Below, piece after piece: positions 26,160 through 35,014 of a stretch of 64,000 nucleotides of DNA (position 1 is its first letter; every line of letters starts with the position of its first letter). The position numbers were made by a program, and so were the translations under genes. The stretch spans positions 1-64,000 of the forward strand of contig JAFABB010000030.1 of NCBI GenBank assembly GCA_023426245.1. Reading direction: 5' to 3'. The DNA is from Bacillota bacterium (lineage in GTDB: Bacteria > Bacillota > UBA4882 > UBA8346). The notes beneath the pieces were generated by a model, which worked only from the letters and a program-made list of their open reading frames with translations, was not told where the DNA came from and ran no database searches.

Positions 26160-26462
26160 AACAAGTTATCCCTTCATTATCAGTTATCAATGAATTATTT
26201 CCTTGATTGCCAGCGTGATGATTATAAGGAAACAACAGAAGTTTTTGTGGGGTTTTTTCATCCCTAAGATCTTCGATGTCCATTCCCTTCGTTCCTGCTT
26301 TGAATATTGATAGTCCTATTGCTCTATAATTCCACTATATTATCAATCATATAAAACCCCTCCGGTTTTTTTTAAGTGGTAAATCGCAACCAGGCTCGCA
26401 TGAGCAACAGCAACTATTGCTTGTTCTTTCCCCTTCGGGATGCAAGATGGTGGTACACGGCA
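26160..26462. other. intergenic region without visible gene
   Basis: Nothing coding is supported. The stretch after the CadC-like gene is AT-rich, with a promoter-like area expected for that gene but no site clear enough to mark. It leads into decayed transposase sequence. Confidence 0.5.
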
Positions 26463-26693
26463 TTAAAATAAGTGCCTTTCGTCTTTGAAGCGGAAATTGC
26501 CACTTGATTTAGCTTGTCGAGTTTTACCGTTTTTGCGTTTACCGCCGCTTTCGTTATGCCGGAACAAAGCGCTGCCAATGAGGCCAAAGTGTTTATCTGT
26601 GGAGAATCGACTCATATCAAGCCCTGCTTTACAAAGAATTTGTTCCGCGTTAGTTCCAGATATTCCAGATTTAGTTAGGCCCCCATTCGCCAA
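26463..26693 (-). pseudogene. remnant of an IS110-family transposase
   Basis: The minus-strand frame contains AGLDMSRFSTDKHFG followed by HNESGGKRKNGKTRQ. This matches the C-terminal DM(S)xFPT...HLASWAG...PGNNESGGKRxSGKTRKGN block of IS110-type transposases (residues around the conserved Ser). The N-terminal catalytic DEDD half is absent, as are the terminal residues. Several conserved positions are lost, including the Trp and Pro-Gly before NNES. No inverted ends are visible, as expected for this family. It is an old, non-functional insertion trace. Confidence 0.82.
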
Positions 26694-27059
26694 AATCAGA
26701 TTCTGTGCCGGAATCTTGGCACCAGAGAACGTCGAGCTTCTTCATCCGATAATGAATGATTAGATAATTTTAATTTTCATCCTTTCGCTTGCCGGAATGG
26801 ATGACTCTGTGGTTAATCATTTTTTAGGCCTCCGAGGGATTCTGTTCCTTCTGCATCTTGACGCCGCTATCTCTGTGGCTGATCACTTTTTTTATTTCCA
26901 ATCATTGGCGGTAATATACTTCTAATCAAGGTCGCAATAAAACCACGCAGGATATCGGGAATGATTTCCTATCAATACTTCCATAAGAGGCATGGCTTAC
27001 TAAGGTGGTGCTTTCGAGACTATAAAAGTAAATTCCAGCTTGCCTTATTCGGAAGACTA
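26694..27059. other. region without supported gene
   Basis: No coding sequence stands out. The sequence lies between the IS110 remnant and the decayed TauE-type gene and probably consists of deteriorated DNA. No RNA gene or clear regulatory structure was seen. Confidence 0.5.
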
Positions 27060-27410
27060 TTTTCTATAACGGGGGTCTCCCCTATACAATAAGCCATCGA
27101 ATAACCCGCCAGTCATTCCCGCCAAGAGTCGCCGCTAAAACCAAATTTCTTGGATGACATCCCAGACAACAATCCCATAGGAGTCTAAAGACAATTTCAA
27201 GTAAAGGTGTTAGGAGAAATCCTCCCCAACACCAAACAGACCAATCAGAAAGCCGATGAACAACCCGGTAAAATCAATCCAAGCCATCGACAAATAAATT
27301 TGCCACATGGAAGATTGCTCCTTCATTCTGAAATATACTTTCTTTGGTATATTTTTACCGATAAGATAAACTATAGGCTCTGAGAGAATAATAAACTTTA
27401 TCAGGTCCAT
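27060..27410 (-). pseudogene. decayed TauE/SafE-family membrane protein
   Basis: The first frame reads MWQIYLSMAWIDFTG...GLFGVGEDFS and then stops at 27210. Shifting the frame just before gives GGFLLTPLL. Together these reproduce the TauE N-terminus (IYLPIA...GLFGVGGGFLLTPLL). Beyond it, parts such as ATLGG and GMTGG appear in different frames, so the gene is broken several times and heavily shortened. TauE-type proteins export sulfite or other small anions. Confidence 0.75.
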
Positions 27411-27416
27411 TCTTGC

Positions 27417-29117
27417 CTAGCAGCCGCAATCCTCTTCAATCTTAAACTTTGTGACACTCTGTTTTAGTTTAGCGGAAATCCGCGCCAAGTTTTCAGCAAG
27501 GGCATTAACCTCTTCCACCGAAGCACTCTGCTGCTGAGTGATCGCCGAAACTTCCTCGGTACTGGCCATGCCCTCTTCACTCAGGGCGGCAATACTGCTC
27601 ACAGCTGTAATAACGCTTTCATTCCGACCCGCCATGTTTTTAGCGGATAACGCAACAGTATCAATACGCTCCAAAATTTTCACTAGTTTTTGAAAGATCT
27701 TTTCAAAGGTACCCGTTGCTTCAATCGCCATATTTTTTCCCGCTTCGACTGTTGTCATCCCAGCCTCAATGGAATCCACCGCCTTGCTGGTACTGCTTTT
27801 CATCTGAGCAATCAATCGCTTAATCAGTTGGGCAGCATGTTTGGATTGGTCGGCCAATTTTCCGGTCTCCATGGCAACCACTGCGAACCCTTTTCCATGT
27901 TCACCGGCACGGGCAGCCTCAATGGATGCGTTTAAGGCGAGCAAGGAGGTCTGTTCGGCGATTCCCTCGATCATCGCCGTCATATCGCTAATCTCCTCCG
28001 AAGCTTTATCCAGTTCGCCAATGACCTCATGGACTTCTTTGGTCGTGTTGTATATATTAACAATCTCGTCAGCAACATCGGCAGCAACTTTTTGCCCAAG
28101 CCGGGCGGACCGGGCGATGTCCTCCGAATCTGCGGAGACATTTCTCAACTCATTAGAAACGTCCCGCACCATCCCGGCTAAAGAATTGACATTTTCCACC
28201 GTTTGATTGACCTGTTCCGTTTCTTCCGACGATGCATTGGCCAATTCCCCCATGGTCCGGGCCACTTCCGCCGCTGACCGGCCGGTTTCATTGGAGGCGT
28301 TTTTCAATTCCTGGCTGGCGGTAAATAAAATATTCGACTGTTCATTAATATTCCCGACCAACTCCCGGAGACTGTCGATGGCTTGATTCAGGCTCGCAAT
28401 TACTGAGGCGACTTCCCTGGAACCTCTGGCAGGAATTTTTCGGGTCAGATCTCCTTCGACCAAAGCGTTCGCAATGCTTTTAACCGAATTTAAAGGTCTG
28501 GAAATGGAAAACGCCATCAAAAATCCCAAGCCAGTCGCCAAACCCGAACCGATGAACAATAATAAGATCGTAAACAGCATCGCCAAATTGGAAAAGTTTT
28601 TTCCCTCCGTTATGGCGTCGTAGGTGGATATAGTAACCCTTTCACTGGATTGTTCCAAGGCCAACTTGATTTGAAACATCACGCCTTCCAATTCTTGATA
28701 ATTCTCGATGTTTACCGGTCTAACCAAAATTTCCCGGACGGTTTTATATTTTTCTTCAACGACTTTCAAAATGTTCGGATCGAGCCCTTTGATCACTGCA
28801 ATTTTCGAGCTGATCAGCGGTTCTAAAGAAGATTCATATAGGCTTTGAATCGTATTATCCGATTTGGCAACATCGTTGCTATAACCCATCTGAAGCGCTA
28901 AAAAATTCCCTTGAAGTTCTTTCAGCCCGCTCACTAAATTCATGCTCTTGTCGACAACAATCTTCGAATTACTGTTCAGGGTTTGAATCACATAGATCCC
29001 TACCCAGCATTGAACAGCCGCAAAAGAAATCATGATTCCAATGACGATTAATATCTGATAAATAACTTTCAATCTTCTAAAGGGATTCAAAATGGCATGG
29101 ATGATCTTTTTAAACAT
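27417..29117 (-). CDS. methyl-accepting chemotaxis protein
   Basis: This 566-residue chemoreceptor has a first membrane segment near the N-terminus (LIVIGIMISFAAVQCWVGIYV). A helical periplasmic sensor of the four-helix-bundle type reaches to about residue 185, followed by the second segment (LAMLFTILLLFIGSGLATGLG), a HAMP domain and the cytoplasmic hairpin domain with GIAEQTSLLALNASIEAARA and GKGFAVVA. It ends in EEDCGC, an unusual Cys-containing tail in place of a NWETF-type CheR tether. The ATG at 29117 has GGGAG seven bases before it. No other chemotaxis genes are nearby; the ligand is not evident. Confidence 0.95.
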   Translation of the reverse strand: MFKKIIHAILNPFRRLKVIYQILIVIGIMISFAAVQCWVGIYVIQTLNSNSKIVVDKSMNLVSGLKELQGNFLALQMGYSNDVAKSDNTIQSLYESSLEPLISSKIAVIKGLDPNILKVVEEKYKTVREILVRPVNIENYQELEGVMFQIKLALEQSSERVTISTYDAITEGKNFSNLAMLFTILLLFIGSGLATGLGFLMAFSISRPLNSVKSIANALVEGDLTRKIPARGSREVASVIASLNQAIDSLRELVGNINEQSNILFTASQELKNASNETGRSAAEVARTMGELANASSEETEQVNQTVENVNSLAGMVRDVSNELRNVSADSEDIARSARLGQKVAADVADEIVNIYNTTKEVHEVIGELDKASEEISDMTAMIEGIAEQTSLLALNASIEAARAGEHGKGFAVVAMETGKLADQSKHAAQLIKRLIAQMKSSTSKAVDSIEAGMTTVEAGKNMAIEATGTFEKIFQKLVKILERIDTVALSAKNMAGRNESVITAVSSIAALSEEGMASTEEVSAITQQQSASVEEVNALAENLARISAKLKQSVTKFKIEEDCGC

Positions 29118-29214
29118 ATGCTTTCTCCCTTTAATTATCAATCATGCAATAAATGAATAAAATAGGTGATGATCAAATAAAGCGCCGGAAACATGAACCA
29201 GAAAAGTTGGCCTC

Positions 29215-30333
29215 CTATGCCTTGGATGCCATTTCTGCCACTTTCCGGAGTTTTTCCCAAGCATGTTCAAAAAAACGTTGATGAGCGGCGCAAAAATAGT
29301 TCAAAACCGGCTTTCCCTCATGGAATGGCTCACGATGCCGGCGACAACCGCCCCGGCAAAAGCCATACCATGGGCAACTCTCACATTGCGGAGCAACCGG
29401 TTTTGAACTCTCGATGAATTGCCGGCTCAAGGGTGTTTCCCTCAAAGCCGCAAAATCGCTGGTAGTAATATTGCCCAAACACCAACGGTCGCTGGCATAG
29501 AAATCGCATGGATAAACGTTGCCATTCCCTTCAATCACAAAACTAACCGAGCAGATGCCGGAAAATCCACATATTTCCGGAGGATAACCCTGGATCATCT
29601 CCACCCAATTATCAAACATCTGAATGCTAAAGAAATCTCCCCGGGTTAGATCCTGATACCAGAGTTCAAAAAGAGTAATCAAAAAGTGAGCGTAATCATC
29701 CGGGCTTAAAGAATGGGGGTAAGCTCCGGGATCTTCAGCCAAGGGATCCAGGCAAGGAATGAACTGTAAGTACCGGAAACCCTGCCGCTTGAAAAATTGA
29801 TAAACTTGAGCCGGATGACGGGCTACCTGCCGGTTCACCACAGTCAAAATATTAAAGTCCACCGCATACCGGCCAAAAAGCCGCGCTGTATTAATTACCC
29901 GGTTGAAAGTCCCTTTACCCTTTGCGTCTATACGATGGTAGTCATGGATCTCATTGGGGCCGTCCAGTGATAAGCCGACTAAAAAACGATTCTCTCTGAA
30001 AAAGCAAGCCCACTCTTCAGTGATCAGCGTGCCGTTGGTTTGCAAGGTATTGAAAATCTGAACATTCTTAGAATTATACTTTCTTTGCAATTCCAGCAAC
30101 AGCCGGTAGAAATCCAAACCCGTCAGGGTGGGCTCACCGCCTTGAAAGGCAAAGGTACAGACCTCATCGGCATAGTGCAAGGCTTTTTTCACTAACTTCT
30201 CCAACAAGGCCGGACTCATCAGGCCAAAATTTTGAATACTCCGATTTTCAGCTATGGAATGATAAAAACAATACCGGCAGCTTAGATTGCATAAACTGGA
30301 AGCCGGTTTGATCAGTAGTGTTAGTGGCGGCAT
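29215..30333 (-). CDS. anaerobic sulfatase-maturating radical SAM enzyme
   Basis: This protein of about 372 residues has the radical SAM motif in CNLSCRYCFY, the FAFQGGEPTL block and a C-terminal SPASM region rich in Cys (CGFSGICSVSF, VYPCDFYA, CESCPWYGFCRGGCRRHRE) that holds two auxiliary Fe-S clusters. This is the anSME group, which converts the active-site Cys of sulfatases to formylglycine without oxygen. It lies 14 bp after the stop of a Cys-type sulfatase, its obvious substrate. The ATG at 30333 is preceded by GGGGATAAAA; the ORF itself opens inside the sulfatase gene at 30414. Confidence 0.93.
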   Translation of the reverse strand: MPPLTLLIKPASSLCNLSCRYCFYHSIAENRSIQNFGLMSPALLEKLVKKALHYADEVCTFAFQGGEPTLTGLDFYRLLLELQRKYNSKNVQIFNTLQTNGTLITEEWACFFRENRFLVGLSLDGPNEIHDYHRIDAKGKGTFNRVINTARLFGRYAVDFNILTVVNRQVARHPAQVYQFFKRQGFRYLQFIPCLDPLAEDPGAYPHSLSPDDYAHFLITLFELWYQDLTRGDFFSIQMFDNWVEMIQGYPPEICGFSGICSVSFVIEGNGNVYPCDFYASDRWCLGNITTSDFAALRETPLSRQFIESSKPVAPQCESCPWYGFCRGGCRRHREPFHEGKPVLNYFCAAHQRFFEHAWEKLRKVAEMASKA

Positions 30334-30347
30334 TTTTATCCCCAGCT

Positions 30348-31808
30348 TTATTTCTCTAAGATAATCCCTGGGCCATAGGGCGCCAGAGAAACCATGATAT
30401 AGGGACAGGTGCAATTATCCTTGGTCTGTTTGGCAAAGGCCCATATTTTTTTGCACATCTCCTTAATTACAGGCTGTAATGATTTTTCATGGATTAAATT
30501 CTTTAATTCCAGCGGATCGTTTTCCAGGTCATAAAGTTCATCATAGGCAAACCCGTTATAAACATACTTCCATTTTTTATTCCAAACGGCCCGTTGGATA
30601 CCATAGAGTTCATTACCGTTGGTCTGGGTGTACATTTCCGTCCGCCAATTTTCAGCTTTTTGGTTATATAGCAAAGGTACCAGCGAGCGTCCCAAATAAT
30701 TCATTTCAGATTTTATCCCTGCAAGATCCATAATAGTGGGTGCAAAGTCGGCCAGCGAAACCAATTCTTCATTCCGAATCCCGCCATGGATGTCCGCACC
30801 CCCGATAGCCGCGCAAATATTATAAGCTTCCCTGAAACAGGGCAGCCCTTTGGCCCAAAGGCCGTGCGCGCCAAGATAATCGCCATGATCGGTCAGATAA
30901 ATGATAATGGTATGATCTGCAATCCCTTTTTTATTTACCGTATCGAGTAATTTACCAAACAAAAAGTCCTCATAGGAACAAAACGCCAAATAGCGGCGGA
31001 TGGATTCTAAGTGTTCCTCCTGGGTTAAAGCGAATCTTTCTCGGGTTCGGCGATATAATTCCGGTTTATCTTTCATTTCATCAGCGAAGTTTTCCGGCAG
31101 ATGAATATCGTTAAGATCATACATATCGATAAATTCCCGGGGCGGGCAATAGGGATCGTGTGGCCCGGTGGCCCCAACATACATAAAGAAAGGCTGGTTA
31201 TCGCTATAGTTCTCGATAACTCTACAGGCTAAATTGACACTGTCCGTATCCCCAAAGGGGTTTGGGTCACTGCCGAATTGATAATAGGTGGGATAACCCT
31301 CTTTGATGATCCGCCCAAAATCTTTGGATTCAGCGGCGCCATCAATTTTCACTTTTCCAGAGTAAACATGTTCCCAATCATTTGCCTTTGGCAAATTTTC
31401 TTTGACCGCCCGGCCGTAGTTTGATATGTATTCCCGGAGCACCACATCAAATCCCCTGTCAAGCGGTCCTTCATATGCGCTTACATGCCACTTCCCTGAA
31501 AAATATGTATTATATCCAGCCTTTTGCAATTCTTGTGGAAACATCTCAATATTATCAAATACGCCTCTGGAAAGAGTATTATCAATTTCCACGTTATTCC
31601 ATACCCCATGCTGGGAAGGGTACAACCCGGTAAAAAAAGTGGCTCTACTCGGGCAACAATGGGGAGCTGGACAGTAACTCTCCGTGAAATGAACGGCCTT
31701 TTTTAAAAACCGATCCATATTCGGAGTCTTGGCCATATGATCAGGGTTTATCGTTGCGGCGTTTTGTTGATCGGTCATAAAAACAAGGATATTAGGTCTG
31801 TTCTTCAT
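30348..31808 (-). CDS. type I sulfatase (Cys type)
   Basis: This 486-residue hydrolase of the alkaline-phosphatase superfamily has the metal-binding start FMTDQQNAATI and the sulfatase signature CCPSRATFFTG. C51 is the residue to be turned into formylglycine. Later motifs are GKWHVSAYEGP and YLTDHGDYLGAHGLWAKG. No signal peptide is visible, so it is probably cytoplasmic and acts on imported sulfate esters. AGGAG lies nine bases before the ATG. It forms an operon with an ABC importer upstream and its maturase downstream. The substrate (choline sulfate, aryl or sugar sulfate) cannot be told from sequence. Confidence 0.93.
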   Translation of the reverse strand: MKNRPNILVFMTDQQNAATINPDHMAKTPNMDRFLKKAVHFTESYCPAPHCCPSRATFFTGLYPSQHGVWNNVEIDNTLSRGVFDNIEMFPQELQKAGYNTYFSGKWHVSAYEGPLDRGFDVVLREYISNYGRAVKENLPKANDWEHVYSGKVKIDGAAESKDFGRIIKEGYPTYYQFGSDPNPFGDTDSVNLACRVIENYSDNQPFFMYVGATGPHDPYCPPREFIDMYDLNDIHLPENFADEMKDKPELYRRTRERFALTQEEHLESIRRYLAFCSYEDFLFGKLLDTVNKKGIADHTIIIYLTDHGDYLGAHGLWAKGLPCFREAYNICAAIGGADIHGGIRNEELVSLADFAPTIMDLAGIKSEMNYLGRSLVPLLYNQKAENWRTEMYTQTNGNELYGIQRAVWNKKWKYVYNGFAYDELYDLENDPLELKNLIHEKSLQPVIKEMCKKIWAFAKQTKDNCTCPYIMVSLAPYGPGIILEK

Positions 31809-31841
31809 CCCGAAATTCTCCTGTTCAGAAAGGTATTAATT

Positions 31842-32585
31842 TTACCACCACCGGATTAAATCGGTTACTTCATTTCTTAATTTGATAAAATCCGGTGAAG
31901 CAACGTTGCGCGGTCTTGCCAAGCCACAATTTAAAATCGTTTTCACTTTGGTCGGTTTATTGGTCAAAACCATGACCCGCTCGGCCAGGTAAACCGCTTC
32001 CTCCACATTGTGAGTTATAAAGATAACGGTGGTGCCGATTTTCTTCCAGAGCTTCACCAGTTCGTCTTCGAGCTTAAAGCGCAAATCCAAATCAAGCTGC
32101 CCATAAGGCTCGTCCATCAAAAGAAGTTCGGGATAAGTTGCAAAAGCTCTTGCAATAACGGTTCTTTGCAGCATACTAATGGATAATTGTTTGGGATAAT
32201 AATTTCGATATTCCGTTAAGCCAACCACTTCCAACATTTCTTCAACCCGTTCTTTTTTCACTTTTTCAGGAATCTTTTTAAAATCCAGGCCGAACCGGAT
32301 ATTTTGTTCTACTGTCAGCCAAGGCATAGCCGAGGTTTCTTGAATAATATAAGAAATATTATTCTTCCGACAATCGATCGACTCCCCGTCAAAGAGGATA
32401 TCCCCGGAGGTAATATCAAAAAGCTTCGTCAAACAATTGAGAAAGGTGGTTTTACCACAGCCCGTGGGACCTACAATACACAGAAACTCGCCTTCCATTA
32501 CATCAAAAGAAATATCATCCAATACCAATAAATCTCCGAAAGATTTGGTAAGATTCTTCGCTTGAACTTTTATTTTCGCTCCCAT
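31842..32585 (-). CDS. ABC importer ATPase, TauB/SsuB type, with degenerate signature motif
   Basis: This 247-residue ATPase keeps Walker A GPTGCGKTT, Walker B LLLMDEPYGQLD and the switch THN in FITHNVEEA. The ABC signature, however, reads LSISMLQR instead of LSGGMKQR, so the site formed by this motif is likely inactive. Its partner gene upstream has an intact signature but a replaced switch His. The two therefore appear to form a heterodimer with one working ATP site. AAAGGAT precedes the ATG and 12 bp separate it from the partner. Confidence 0.93.
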   Translation of the reverse strand: MGAKIKVQAKNLTKSFGDLLVLDDISFDVMEGEFLCIVGPTGCGKTTFLNCLTKLFDITSGDILFDGESIDCRKNNISYIIQETSAMPWLTVEQNIRFGLDFKKIPEKVKKERVEEMLEVVGLTEYRNYYPKQLSISMLQRTVIARAFATYPELLLMDEPYGQLDLDLRFKLEDELVKLWKKIGTTVIFITHNVEEAVYLAERVMVLTNKPTKVKTILNCGLARPRNVASPDFIKLRNEVTDLIRWW

Positions 32586-32597
32586 ATCCTTTGCCTC

Positions 32598-33374
32598 TCA
32601 CCTTAATTTATGAACAATACTGCTAATTTCTTGTCTTAGCTCTAGAAATTGTGGATCCACGTAACTTCTCGGCCTGGGCAGGTTAATTTTATATTCGGCG
32701 CAAATCGTAGAGGGGCATTCGGTAAATACAATAATCCTATCCGCCAAATAAATAGCTTCTTCAATGTTATTGGTTACAAAAAGGACCGTCCTTTTTTCGG
32801 TATTACTGATTCTGACCACTTCATCCTGCATTAAATACCGAGTCTGCGCATCGAGAGCCCCAAAGGGTTCATCCATCAACATCACTTTCGGTTCATTGCA
32901 GTAGGCCCTGGCTATACCCACGCGCTGTTTCATGCCTCCGGATAACTTGACCGGATATGCCTCTTCAAAACCTTTCAATCCAACCAGTTCAATATAATAT
33001 CTGGCTCTTTCCTGACGTTCTTTTTTAGGAACGCCCCGGGCTTTCGGTCCGAATTCCACATTCCCCAAAACCGTAAGCCAGGGGAAAAGCAAGATATTTT
33101 GATAGACAACCCCACGTTCGGGTCCAGGTTTAGAAACCTCCGCACCATTGACGATAACCTGTCCCTTAGTTGGAGTTTCAAGCCCTGCAATAATCTTTAA
33201 CAGGGTTGTTTTGCCGCATTGGCCGGGTCCAAATAATACTACAAACTCATTTTCTTCAATTGCAAGATTAATATCCTGGAGAACCTGCATCGCTCCTTTA
33301 TCGGACGGGAATTCCTTGGAAACCGATTGGGTGCACACCATGGTTCTTATCTGCCCCGTACATTCCACTTGCAT
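32598..33374 (-). CDS. ABC importer ATPase, TauB/SsuB type, with replaced switch histidine
   Basis: This 258-residue ATPase has Walker A GPGQCGKTT, a complete signature LSGGMKQR and Walker B LMDEPFGALD. The H-loop reads FVTNNIEEA, with Asn where His is expected. It complements the degenerate ATPase encoded next. The ORF start (33374) overlaps the upstream permease by 28 bp and has GAGAGGAG 13 bases before it; a second Met at 33341 would begin just after that stop and is also possible. The two-ATPase, two-permease set is unusual for this importer class, which normally uses homodimers. Confidence 0.92.
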   Translation of the reverse strand: MQVECTGQIRTMVCTQSVSKEFPSDKGAMQVLQDINLAIEENEFVVLFGPGQCGKTTLLKIIAGLETPTKGQVIVNGAEVSKPGPERGVVYQNILLFPWLTVLGNVEFGPKARGVPKKERQERARYYIELVGLKGFEEAYPVKLSGGMKQRVGIARAYCNEPKVMLMDEPFGALDAQTRYLMQDEVVRISNTEKRTVLFVTNNIEEAIYLADRIIVFTECPSTICAEYKINLPRPRSYVDPQFLELRQEISSIVHKLR

Positions 33375-34123
33375 AGGCTGGATTCAACTCCTCTCATCAA
33401 CGTTACAATGATCAACCCTACGATCCCAATCAATAATATACCGCCATACACCTGGGTCATGTTAACCGAATCCTGTCCCATAATGATGATCCAGCCCAAC
33501 CCTTCGGATGAGCGAACCAGTTCGGCGGCGATCATGGTGGCCCATGAAGCGCCTAAGCCCACTTGAAGGCCGGCAAAGATTTGAGGTACGGCGCTTGGCA
33601 AAACGACTTTAAAAAACAATTGATTTTCTTTCGCGCCGAGCATTCGGGCGGCTCCCAATAAATTTTTATCCACACTGCGAACTCCATCGGCGACATTGGT
33701 CATAATAATCAGCAGGGTTCCGATAAAGATGATAAAATACTTGGATTGTTCCGCAATTCCAAACCACAGTATCGCCAGAGGGATCCAGGCGATGGATGGA
33801 ATCGGCCTGAGCATTAAATAAAACGGTTTGAGGATCGCTTCGCCGGTTTTGGTCCAGGCCATGGCAATTCCAAAAACGATTCCAAATACCGCCGCCAAAA
33901 CATAACCCACCATGACTCGCGACATGCTCCAGAGAATGTGCCCCCAAATCGAATAACTCCCAATCGGTTCGTAGGTGCCGTGGTAAAGAAATTTGAAGAC
34001 ATTCAACGGATTCGGTAAAAGAAGGCTCATGTCTTTTAACCGGGAGGCAAAATACCAGACCATCAAAAGTGTAACCAGGCTGGCGGCGCCCCAAATGATT
34101 TTCGCGCGACTTTGATTTTCCAT
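33347..34123 (-). CDS. ABC importer permease, SsuC/TauC type (second)
   Basis: This 258-residue membrane protein has about six segments and the conserved coupling string near the end of the cytoplasmic loop (DKNLLGAARMLGAKENQLFFKVVLPSAVP region). This is typical of BPD_transp_1 permeases for taurine, aliphatic sulfonates, nitrate and related substrates. AAGGA lies nine bases before the ATG, two bases after the stop of the other permease. It and its paralogue share overall layout but are clearly different proteins, so the channel is probably a heterodimer. Confidence 0.93.
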   Translation of the reverse strand: MENQSRAKIIWGAASLVTLLMVWYFASRLKDMSLLLPNPLNVFKFLYHGTYEPIGSYSIWGHILWSMSRVMVGYVLAAVFGIVFGIAMAWTKTGEAILKPFYLMLRPIPSIAWIPLAILWFGIAEQSKYFIIFIGTLLIIMTNVADGVRSVDKNLLGAARMLGAKENQLFFKVVLPSAVPQIFAGLQVGLGASWATMIAAELVRSSEGLGWIIIMGQDSVNMTQVYGGILLIGIVGLIIVTLMRGVESSLCKWNVRGR

Positions 34124-34125
34124 CT

Positions 34126-34896
34126 TTATTTTCCTTTCACAAATTTCTTTTCCAGCATTTCAAGTCCGATTGTCAATATGGCTCCAATTCCGCCAATGGT
34201 AATCATACCGACGATCACCAAATCGGGACGTCCGAAATTCCGCGCGACTTGAATCATAAAACCGAGACCGCGTTCGGCGGCTATTAATTCAGCGGCAATA
34301 AGGCCTAACCATGCCATGCCGAAGGAAACCCGCAGGCCGGTGAAAATATAAGGCAGAGCGGACGGAATAGCAACTTTCCATAATATTTCAAAACTGTTCG
34401 CGCCAAATATTTTGGCAACCCAGATATGCACTTCATTGGTTTGTTTAATGCCTGTGTATACATTGACCACGGTCCCCACAAAAACGCCTACAAAGATAAT
34501 AGCGGCCTTGGCGGTTAACCCAATCCCCAACCAGACCGTAAAAATGGGGATCCAGGCGATTCCGGGAATCGTTCTTAAAAAGTCAAACACCGGTCTGATA
34601 ATATAATCAATCTTATTAAACCAGGCCATAGCGGTTCCAACCGGCAGTCCAATCAGTACTCCCACTACATAGCCGGTTAAAGCAACAATTAAACTAGCCC
34701 AGATATGCTCGAATAATGTTCCACCGTCGGGAACTGTTGAAAAAAGCTTATTAATAAAGCTTAGCACGATAGTGAATGGATTGGGCAGCATGGTTCTGGG
34801 AAAAAGGTTAAAAACCGCGGTTGCCAAGTACCAGATAAATACGAATACGCTAATGGAAAGGACTGATATTGCGCGATATTTAAATTGGCCTTTCAA
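34126..34896 (-). CDS. ABC importer permease, SsuC/TauC type (first), TTG start
   Basis: This permease of about 256 residues starts with the membrane segment RAISVLSISVFVFIWYLA and carries the coupling loop HIWVAKIFGANSFEILWKVA and PSALPYIFTGLRVS. GGAGGG is placed six bases before an in-frame TTG at 34896. The longer frame to 34938 has no ribosome binding site, so I prefer TTG. It follows the substrate-binding protein gene by about 120 bp and comes directly before the second permease. Confidence 0.9.
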   Translation of the reverse strand: MKGQFKYRAISVLSISVFVFIWYLATAVFNLFPRTMLPNPFTIVLSFINKLFSTVPDGGTLFEHIWASLIVALTGYVVGVLIGLPVGTAMAWFNKIDYIIRPVFDFLRTIPGIAWIPIFTVWLGIGLTAKAAIIFVGVFVGTVVNVYTGIKQTNEVHIWVAKIFGANSFEILWKVAIPSALPYIFTGLRVSFGMAWLGLIAAELIAAERGLGFMIQVARNFGRPDLVIVGMITIGGIGAILTIGLEMLEKKFVKGK

Positions 34897-35014
34897 GATA
34901 AACCCTCCAAAAAATTTATCAAATCGCCGGGTAGACAAAGGGAGCTTCTTTACAACACCCCTAAGGAACCGGGGTCTAAGTTCGTCTATCCGGAACTTAG
35001 ACCCGGCATTCCAT

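Noticed and set aside
26485..26763. 92-residue plus-strand open frame
   Set aside because: It is antisense to the IS110-type remnant, whose minus-strand frame carries the recognisable motif.
27210..27410. 66-residue small membrane protein as a real gene
   Set aside because: It reproduces the N-terminus of a TauE/SafE exporter whose continuation is found in another frame, so it is a pseudogene fragment.
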